Made by a program: the position numbers and the translations under genes. Source: an uncultured Desulfovibrio sp. (lineage in GTDB: Bacteria; Desulfobacterota; Desulfovibrionia; Desulfovibrionales; Desulfovibrionaceae). Taken from it: 38,407 bases of DNA. The stretch is taken from contig CALVHG010000025.1 in NCBI GenBank assembly GCA_944327285.1, positions 1 through 38,407 of the forward strand, given 5' to 3'. The notes under the pieces are model-generated. The model saw only the letters and a list, made by a program, of their open reading frames with translations, was not told the origin of the DNA and searched no databases. This document shows positions 33,011 through 38,407 of this stretch, piece by piece; position 1 is the first letter of the stretch, and every line of letters begins with the position of its first letter.

Positions 33011-34231
33011 TCAGCGCATCCTTGAGCGACGGTGCGGCGGCGCGGTTTCAGGCTCTTGCGGGACGTGTTGTTCACGCTTGGCCTCTTGTCGCGCCTCCTC
33101 CTGGCGTTCACGCTCCTGCTGTTCCTTTTCCTGCTGACGCTGGAATTGCTCGGCTCGCTTGCGCTCCACAAAGTCGAGATGCAGTGGACGGATTTCCGGT
33201 TGACGCAAAAATTCCTGATAGCCTGCCATGAGCCTTTTCATTTTCTTCAACAGCGTCTCCAGCTCCTCTTTTTCCTCATGGCTTTGCTTCCTGTGGGCCG
33301 TGTATTCCGCTTCAAGCTGAGTCTGTTTTGTGCGTAACGTATCCACTTCCTTTTGCAGACTTTCTTTCTGCTTTTGAGCAATATGTGTGACGGCAAGCGC
33401 CTTTTTCAGCTCGGCAATGATGGATGACGCTTTTTTCAGCACGGATTGGTAGTTGAACATGGATGCCTTCGGTAAAGCGGAATCTTCCCGAAGAATCTTT
33501 TCCGCCTCCTCAGCCTGTTGCTCATACGCTTCAATGCTCTTTTTCAGTTCTTCTTCGCGCTGTTCCAGAGCATCGAGGATTTGCCGGGAATTTTGGGCAA
33601 GTTCTTCGGATTCCAGAATCAGGTTGTTCAGAGCTTCCTGTTGCTGCTTGAATTCCCGCGTATCCAGATGTTTTTTCGCTGAACCGGGCTTCTGCTCGAC
33701 GCCGCGCTGAATCTCGAAGCCACGGCTTTGCAGATAGAGGGGGAGTTCGGTTTGCAGCTTTTTCAGACTGGCGCGGGTATAGATGCTGTTGGCACTGAGT
33801 CGTCCGTCCGGCGTTACCGGCACATGAAGAAAGTGCATGTGCGGCGTTTTTTCGTCGGTATGAACCATTGCGGAGATGACATTTTCCTTGCCGACAAAAT
33901 CGGTGAGATAGGTTGCGGCTTCCTCGAAAAATCGCCTGGTCTCCTCCTTGCCGATGCGTGTAAAAAAGGATGTGTCCGAACTGACAATCAGACCGCACAG
34001 GTGTACGGCATCCTTACGCACGGCTTTGACCATGAGCAGGTCGTCAATGCGGTTCTGGATGGCCTGCGCGTAGTTGTCTAAGGCGGATTCGTGGAGATCG
34101 TAGTTGCCGGTGCTTCGACTGTAGTCGATGTCGGGGTTGGAATGGCTTTCACGCTCGCGTAGATTGTGCGACTGAATGCCGCGAATGGCGTCTTTCTTGA
34201 ATTTGTCCATATGCAGGACGAGTGTAGACAT
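33011..34231 (-). CDS. mobV: MobV (Pre/Mob) relaxase
   Basis: 406 residues with AAGGAAG before the ATG at 34231. Family motifs: N-terminal IQSHNLRERESHSNPDIDYS (the HNxR motif I of Pre/Mob), VHLCGLIVSSD, and HTDEKTPHMHFLHVPVTPDG, the metal-binding HxDExxPHxH motif. The remaining ~200 residues are a long coiled coil rich in Glu/Gln/Lys. It nicks its cognate oriT, usually found just upstream, and lets small elements be mobilized by a conjugative helper. It follows the replication gene and precedes the HTH-like and recombinase genes, all leftward. Confidence 0.92.
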   Translation of the reverse strand: MSTLVLHMDKFKKDAIRGIQSHNLRERESHSNPDIDYSRSTGNYDLHESALDNYAQAIQNRIDDLLMVKAVRKDAVHLCGLIVSSDTSFFTRIGKEETRRFFEEAATYLTDFVGKENVISAMVHTDEKTPHMHFLHVPVTPDGRLSANSIYTRASLKKLQTELPLYLQSRGFEIQRGVEQKPGSAKKHLDTREFKQQQEALNNLILESEELAQNSRQILDALEQREEELKKSIEAYEQQAEEAEKILREDSALPKASMFNYQSVLKKASSIIAELKKALAVTHIAQKQKESLQKEVDTLRTKQTQLEAEYTAHRKQSHEEKEELETLLKKMKRLMAGYQEFLRQPEIRPLHLDFVERKRAEQFQRQQEKEQQERERQEEARQEAKREQHVPQEPETAPPHRRSRMR

Positions 34232-34282
34232 GGCAGAACTTCCTTGTATCTATAATCCACGCTGTTTTCAGACGGCTGCAAG

Positions 34283-34413
34283 GCGGTACACTTTTGCCGT
34301 TGTCGCGGTACAGCCGAAGAAGACTCTGGTGGACATATCCGGATTTTGTTGGATGCATGTTCGAGAGGTGTCCCGCTGTACCAGTGCTTAAGCAGCGGTA
34401 CAGCGGGACACCT
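34283..34413. repeat. GGTACA repeats and a 17-bp inverted repeat, candidate oriT/ori
   Basis: AGGTGTCCCGCTGTACC (34366-34382) and its exact inverse (34397-34413) form a 17-bp stem with a 14-nt loop, 10 nt after the replication gene stop. GCGGTACA occurs at 34283-34290, 34305-34312 and 34395-34402. No T-tract follows on the minus strand. The position directly upstream of mobV fits an oriT; the short repeats also fit origin iterons. Confidence 0.6.
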
Positions 34414-34422
34414 GAAAAATGC

Positions 34423-36204
34423 TCAATCAAGACCTTCCAGTTTTCTTTTCAGTCTGTGGACAGCCGATTTCGATTTGCCCATTTCCTCGGCACAGTCGCG
34501 GATACTGTACCCCTCGCCAAGCAATCTTTTCAGCTCCTCCAGTTCCACATCCTCAATTTCGCGCACCTGCCAATGCAGGACATTGCCCTCGGCAATCAGG
34601 TTGGCCTCAAAAGGTTTGGCGTCATCACCGAGAATGCCTCTGGCCTTGGTCAGATGAACCTCAAACCGTGCGCCTTCGGCCATTGCATATTCCCGTGGCC
34701 TGCGGAGACTGATGACCGTATCCATGATGTCCTCTTTGGCACTGGTGCCGCGCTGGTCGCCGGATTTCCCGGCATGATGGATCAGGAGAACCGTGATTCC
34801 CCTGCGGCGTAAATCCAGAAGCCATGCCTGCATGGCCTGCCAGGATTGCGATTCGTTTTCCTTGCCCGTGCGGCAGAGAGTAGCGATGTTGTCCAGCACC
34901 ACCATGTCCATGCCCTTCAGGAGTGGCTCAATCATGGACTGCCCGCTGGCGGTGGATAAATCCGGCATGGCGCACGGCTGTAAGTCGGGCGTAATGAGCG
35001 AAAGGTTTTTCAGCGCCTGCGGCGGGATGGCCATGCCGCCCACAAGAGAGGACAAACGGCTTTGCATGGAGGTTGCGGGCATTTCTCCGTCCACATAGAG
35101 CGTTTTTCTGGGTATGGGCGCGCGCCAGTTGAAGACCGCGCCGCCAGAGGCGACAGCCACGGCCACGCTCAGGGCGGCAAAGGTTTTGCCCACGCCTCGC
35201 GGGGCGTAAAGAATGCCTATCCCCTGAACCGGCAGGATGGGCGATAGAAGATAACCCCGATCAGGTATCTTCATGGATAGAAACTCGCTCATGTCCAGAG
35301 CGACAAGACCGTGTTCTTTGGTCAGGGCCGTTTCCAGTTGCAAGCGGACGGCTTCAATGCCTTCAATCTGGTGAAGATCATTGAAGTCAGTGCCGTTCCC
35401 GCTGATGAATTGAGGGAGCACAAGTTGAGCGTTTGCGGCCTGAGCCGCTTCCTCGCTTTTCTTGCGCCCGGTTTCGTCATTGTCGCCGCAAATGATGATT
35501 GTCTTGTCCGACAACCGTTCTTTTATGCTCTTGGCAACTGTGGCAAGATTGTTCGCGGAAAAGGCCACACAGACCGTCCAGCCTGTGGCAAGATGGATGC
35601 TTGCGCCAGTGGCAAAGCCCTCGCAAACGGCAACAGGTTTTTCCGGCTGGCCCTGAATGATGAATTGGCTGCCGGACACCTTGCCGCCCATGAGAAAACG
35701 CTTTGTTCCATCGGGATAGATGCGTTGCAGGCTTTGCAAATTGTTTGCGGTATCCAGTACAGGAACAAGCAACGCGCCGTCCCGCGCCTGTCGTATGCCT
35801 TCCAAAGCTGTAATGCCCTTGCGGCGCAGATAGGGATGGTTGGGATCGCACACTCGTGCCGAACTCCACTCCTGTCGGGCCTGTTGGACTGCTTCAGCAT
35901 GGCGTTTGGTACATTCCGCTTCGCGTTGCCGCTGTACGGACTGTTGACGTTCCCGCCATGCCGAAAGTTCGGGCACGGAAAGCGTCCGCTTTTCTTCGGC
36001 ACAGAACGTGCCCTGATCATCGGTTTCCCAGTTGCACCACCAGAGAGTGGCCGGTTTGTCCAGATGGGCAATGTACGCGCCATTCTGTTTGTGGGGCTTG
36101 CCTTCTGTGGGACAGCGGTGAAGAGTGCCGTCCGCGAAGATTTCCTCAGGAATGAGGCCATGCTGTCCAAGCACATCATGGAACGTATGAAGAAGATCAT
36201 TCAT
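34423..36204 (-). CDS. Toprim primase-RepA/DnaB-like helicase replication protein
   Basis: 593 residues from the ATG overlapping the alpA stop (ATGAATGA). A zinc-binding-like N-terminal part (HRCPTEGKPH ... WWCNW) is followed by a Toprim domain with E195 in CEGFATGASI and DND at 241-243. A RecA-fold ATPase with Walker A APRGVGKT (334-341) and MVVLDNIATLC as Walker B comes next, then a C-terminal helix-turn-helix (YSIRDCAEEMGKSKSAVHRL). This primase plus AAA_25/RepA helicase layout is common in P4-like and mobilizable elements and should start replication of the excised circle. AAGGTG precedes the ATG. Confidence 0.85.
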   Translation of the reverse strand: MNDLLHTFHDVLGQHGLIPEEIFADGTLHRCPTEGKPHKQNGAYIAHLDKPATLWWCNWETDDQGTFCAEEKRTLSVPELSAWRERQQSVQRQREAECTKRHAEAVQQARQEWSSARVCDPNHPYLRRKGITALEGIRQARDGALLVPVLDTANNLQSLQRIYPDGTKRFLMGGKVSGSQFIIQGQPEKPVAVCEGFATGASIHLATGWTVCVAFSANNLATVAKSIKERLSDKTIIICGDNDETGRKKSEEAAQAANAQLVLPQFISGNGTDFNDLHQIEGIEAVRLQLETALTKEHGLVALDMSEFLSMKIPDRGYLLSPILPVQGIGILYAPRGVGKTFAALSVAVAVASGGAVFNWRAPIPRKTLYVDGEMPATSMQSRLSSLVGGMAIPPQALKNLSLITPDLQPCAMPDLSTASGQSMIEPLLKGMDMVVLDNIATLCRTGKENESQSWQAMQAWLLDLRRRGITVLLIHHAGKSGDQRGTSAKEDIMDTVISLRRPREYAMAEGARFEVHLTKARGILGDDAKPFEANLIAEGNVLHWQVREIEDVELEELKRLLGEGYSIRDCAEEMGKSKSAVHRLKRKLEGLD

Positions 36205-36406
36205 GGTCTTCACCTTCCTTTCCGACACGTTCAATAAACGCCCTGATGTCCTCGGCGCGCCAGACTGTCGTGCGCGGGCCGATTTTTACAGGCCTAGGAT
36301 AGCGTCCGGTTGCGCATCCTTTCCACCATGCGCTCTTGCTGATGGGAAAAAGCTCCAGAACTTGCGGAAGCCGAAGAAAACCAGTGGAGGGTATATGTGT
36401 ATTCAT
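36197..36406 (-). CDS. alpA: AlpA-family regulator
   Basis: 69 residues, AlpA/Cox-like HTH: GFLRLPQVLELFPISKSAWW, then CATGRYPRPVKIGPRTTVWR. These proteins activate integrase or replication genes of P4-type elements. The stop overlaps the replication gene start, so both are coupled. A strong hairpin sits across its Shine-Dalgarno (separate entry). It is closely similar to the partial gene at 38223 on the opposite strand. Confidence 0.92.
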   Translation of the reverse strand: MNTHIPSTGFLRLPQVLELFPISKSAWWKGCATGRYPRPVKIGPRTTVWRAEDIRAFIERVGKEGEDHE

Positions 36407-36409
36407 GCT

Positions 36410-36446
36410 GATAACTCCGTCGTTAAAAGGTGATTACGGAGTTATC
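36410..36446 (-). promoter_or_regulatory. Hairpin sequestering the alpA ribosome-binding site
   Basis: On the minus strand GATAACTCCGT (36436-36446) pairs perfectly with ACGGAGTTATC (36410-36420) around a 15-nt loop. The ACGGAG in the downstream arm is the only Shine-Dalgarno for alpA, with its ATG at 36406 spaced 8 nt. Translation should be low unless the hairpin opens. A protein operator is the alternative reading. Confidence 0.65.
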
Positions 36447-36853
36447 TAGCAGAATTATTCAATAAGTACACATTGTTCGATGAAGTCCGATACAGTTGAA
36501 CAGCGTGCGATAAAGTTTTTTTGAGCTTGATGGAAATTGAAAAAAGATGGATTTTTCTGAAAATTTTTTCAGAAATATATTGTAATAATGTAAAATAACT
36601 GGAGATATTTATTTGACAATGGACACAAGTATCCAGCCCTTTGAATATAACGCTATGGGGGAAGGAAGGATAAAGCCGTCTTTTCACGGCTGGACAAAGC
36701 CAGTTACATCCACAAAAAATCGGGGTTTGTATTGGGGGTTGTTTTAGCGTTGTATAATAAAATTTATAACTATATCAAATAAATAAAAGTTAGCTAAGTA
36801 GACTATCTGGACGGATTACGCAACACACAGCAGAAAAGAAATAAGGAGGGAGT
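36447..36853. promoter_or_regulatory. AT-rich divergent intergenic region
   Basis: 407 bp with no gene, between alpA (leftward) and a small gene (rightward). It holds a 10-bp dyad TTTCTGAAAA/TTTTCAGAAA (36554-36563, 36566-36575) and AGCCGT-CTTTTC-ACGGCT (36674-36691), which overlaps an alternative GGCT/AGCC pairing. It also holds the 13-mer at 36644-36656 shared with 23051-23063. It may contain the element's replication origin and divergent promoters. I could not fix a promoter with confidence. Confidence 0.4.
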
Positions 36854-37021
36854 ATGAAAAAGGACACCATGACAGACCGTGATGTTTGTATCTCCATCGG
36901 GAAAATAGAAGACGAGACGCAGGTGACGAGCAATGACACCGGCTGGAGTGAAGAAGAAAAGGAGCGTATGAGACAATACGGCTATGACGACATGGACATG
37001 ATCCGGGCGTGGTATAGCTGA
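36854..37021 (+). CDS. Small acidic protein, unknown
   Basis: 55 residues (MKKDTMTDRDVCISIGKIED ... MRQYGYDDMDMIRAWYS), rich in Asp and Glu. AAGGAGGG lies 5 nt before the ATG, the best ribosome-binding site in the area. An intrinsic terminator follows within 20 bp, so it forms its own transcription unit. Size and charge recall small anti-restriction or DNA-mimic-like proteins of mobile elements, but there is no specific similarity I can name. Confidence 0.7.
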   Translation: MKKDTMTDRDVCISIGKIEDETQVTSNDTGWSEEEKERMRQYGYDDMDMIRAWYS

Positions 37022-37036
37022 AACAGGTTTTACAGG

Positions 37037-37084
37037 AAAACAGCGGCACGGAAGGTACATGACTATCCCTGCCGCTGTTTTTTA
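37037..37084 (+). terminator. Intrinsic terminator of the small acidic gene
   Basis: AAAACAGCGGCA (37037-37048) pairs with TGCCGCTGTTTT (37070-37081) around a 21-nt loop, with the T-run ending TTTTTTATT. Placed 16 bp after the stop at 37021. Confidence 0.75.
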
Positions 37085-37120
37085 TTGTCCATTTTTGGGC
37101 GACAGGGTATCCTTTCCTCC

Positions 37121-38098
37121 ATGACAGACCGACAGAACATAACCATAGGCAGAGTGCGGCAGGCGTATGGCCTGACAGTCAGAGAAGGTGAAATGCTTGC
37201 CCAGGCACTCTGGCCTGACGCCGTTCAGCCTCTGGGGCTATGGCACACGACCTATGAAAATTGCTGGCAGGCATTTGTTGCGGGCAATCATGTCGCATAT
37301 GGAACGCAGATGCCGGAATTTCCTTCAGTGCCGGAACTGGGGGCGGGCATTCAGACATATCTGCTTGGCTTTGATGTGATGGAATTTTTCAGAAAGATAT
37401 CAACGCTTGTTCCTGTTACCTCCCTACAATATGGGTTGAATGTCATTCTTGAAGAATCCTTTGAAGATACGGCGTCTGTCTTTCCCGAGGAACGAGAATT
37501 TCTGTTCAGCAGTTTGAAAATACTGAGCACAGAAGACATCTTCGCGCAGTATTCACCGGACTCGCCTCTCTTTGAGAAACCGATATTCTCCATTCCCGCC
37601 TCAAGTTATCACTTCATCGCGCATATCTTTACCGATACCATAATGGTGGATAGGGACATTGCTATCAGATATCTCCGTTATTATCCCTTACGCCAGGAAG
37701 TGAAAGGCATCACCCGCGCCCTTGTGGAATCCCTTTTACGGGCAGCTCCGCCGGAATCGTCCGTTGCCGACAAAGCGGCGGCAGTTCCCCTGTGTGAAAG
37801 GTCACCGCAGGATGAAAAACTTGTTTTCCGTATTCCCGGAGCATTCTGGGAAGGAAGGCCGGACGCCGCCGTCCGTGACGCCATGAAAGAAAAGTATCCT
37901 CTTTCAGTCATCGCTTATGTTCTCCTGTATTGGTGTGGTCCTCAAAAATCCGAGACCAGTCACAAAACTCCGCAGGGCAGAAAGACGCATGTGGGACGCT
38001 TGCTTGCGGGCAAAGAGTACAGGGACGACAAATCCTATCGCAATTTGATGGATATGCTCCTCAAGGAAGCGGAGACATATGCCATAATCAAGGCGTGA
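37121..38098 (+). CDS. Hypothetical protein, 325 residues
   Basis: Start chosen at ATG 37121 (MTDRQNITIGRVRQAYGLTV); an in-frame TTG at 37085 sits in the preceding terminator tail. There is no clear Shine-Dalgarno. The sequence reads as a soluble mixed-helical protein with a basic C-terminal part (GPQKSETSHKTPQGRKTHVG). I find no known motif and no membrane segment. The N-terminal phrase MTDR...ITIG echoes MTDR...ISIG in the small acidic protein just upstream, which may be chance. It lies between the terminator and a second alpA gene, so it is likely mobile-element cargo. Confidence 0.6.
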   Translation: MTDRQNITIGRVRQAYGLTVREGEMLAQALWPDAVQPLGLWHTTYENCWQAFVAGNHVAYGTQMPEFPSVPELGAGIQTYLLGFDVMEFFRKISTLVPVTSLQYGLNVILEESFEDTASVFPEEREFLFSSLKILSTEDIFAQYSPDSPLFEKPIFSIPASSYHFIAHIFTDTIMVDRDIAIRYLRYYPLRQEVKGITRALVESLLRAAPPESSVADKAAAVPLCERSPQDEKLVFRIPGAFWEGRPDAAVRDAMKEKYPLSVIAYVLLYWCGPQKSETSHKTPQGRKTHVGRLLAGKEYRDDKSYRNLMDMLLKEAETYAIIKA

Positions 38099-38186
38099 CC
38101 AGCCTGCTGTTTTCCCGTCTTTTTTAGATTTTCCCGTCATTTTCCCGTCCGATTCCCTCACGGGAATTGTTTGACGTGTTCCAGAT

Positions 38187-38215
38187 TCTCCTGAAGTCCA
38201 ACCAGATTCAGGAGA
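38187..38215 (+). promoter_or_regulatory. Hairpin sequestering the second alpA ribosome-binding site
   Basis: TCTCCTGAA (38187-38195) pairs perfectly with TTCAGGAGA (38207-38215) around an 11-nt loop. The AGGAG at 38210-38214 is the Shine-Dalgarno for the ATG at 38223. Same layout as at 36410-36446, with a different sequence. Confidence 0.65.
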
Positions 38216-38222
38216 TTTTTTT

Positions 38223-38407
38223 ATGAAACAGCATCAAGCACCCATTCCCGTCCACGGCCTTCTGCGTCTGCCTCAGGTTCTCAGCATGATTCCCATAAGC
38301 AAGAGTGCATGGTGGGAGGGATGTCGCACAGGACGTTATCCCAAACCCGTGAAGCTCGGTCCCAGAACAACAGTCTGGCGGGCGGAGGAAATTGCCGCAT
38401 TTATCGA
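38223..38407 (+). CDS. alpA: AlpA-family regulator, cut by window end
   Basis: The first 61 codons are visible (MKQHQAPIPVHGLLRLPQVL, then ISKSAWWEGCRTGRYPKPVK). It shares RLPQVL, ISKSAWW, TGRYP and GPRTTVWRAE with the alpA product at 36197-36406, so the two are close paralogues, here on the opposite strand. It probably opens the regulatory/replication operon of another integrated element to the right. The frame is still open at the window edge. Confidence 0.9.
   Translation, partial: MKQHQAPIPVHGLLRLPQVLSMIPISKSAWWEGCRTGRYPKPVKLGPRTTVWRAEEIAAFI

Noticed and set aside
34366..34413. Intrinsic terminator of the replication gene
   Set aside because: The 17-bp stem is strong, but no T-tract follows on the minus strand and mobV continues in the same direction, so I listed it as a repeat/oriT candidate.

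Overview
The window is an accessory-rich stretch of a GC-rich bacterial chromosome. The style of the P4-type integrases, AlpA regulators and type I-G cas genes suggests a Desulfovibrionaceae-like Desulfobacterota host. That is inference; no rRNA or housekeeping gene is present to prove it. Three accessory blocks lie side by side.

Block 1 (1-17313) is a defence region. A short CRISPR array (192-585) has degenerate repeats and its own terminator, and appears to be transcribed leftward. A type I-G (formerly I-U) interference operon is transcribed rightward: cas3 split by an in-frame amber codon between helicase and HD parts, csx17 (large subunit), csb1 (Cas7) and csb2 (Cas5/Cas6-like). No cas4-cas1 or cas2 is present. 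Where they would be expected there is a two-gene unit: a 2305-residue protein with two sacsin/HSP90-type GHKL ATPase modules, and a RapA/SNF2-type helicase starting 2 nt after it. I think this pair is a candidate defence system in its own right.

Block 2 (17551-25905) looks like an integrative mobilizable element read leftward. It has a RelB/DinJ-YoeB toxin-antitoxin pair and a ColE1-like mob cluster, with mobB and mobD nested out of frame inside the relaxase gene and mobC upstream. It also has a Toprim/DUF3987-like replication protein, a small HTH protein, a membrane/coiled-coil protein, a highly structured 200-bp non-coding segment and a tyrosine integrase. It ends at a truncated tRNA-Glu(UUC) 3' half followed by an intrinsic terminator, which is what an attachment-site junction looks like. 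No second copy of the tRNA end is visible, so the element may extend leftward past the window and include the CRISPR block.

Block 3 (26145 to beyond 38407) is a second mobile region. Two tandem P4-type integrases are followed by a leftward-reading set: AlpA, Toprim-helicase replication protein, MobV relaxase, a small HTH-like protein and a serine recombinase. Just beyond the recombinase stop lies a 92-bp segment bounded by perfect 16-bp inverted repeats and containing a promoter-like sequence. That sequence points at a small zinc-ribbon gene, a uracil-DNA-glycosylase-superfamily-like gene and a KAP P-loop NTPase gene. The layout suggests an invertible promoter controlling a cargo, possibly defence, operon. 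To the right lie a small acidic protein gene with its own terminator, an unknown 325-residue protein, and the start of a second alpA on the other strand. Both alpA genes have their Shine-Dalgarno sequence buried in an upstream hairpin.
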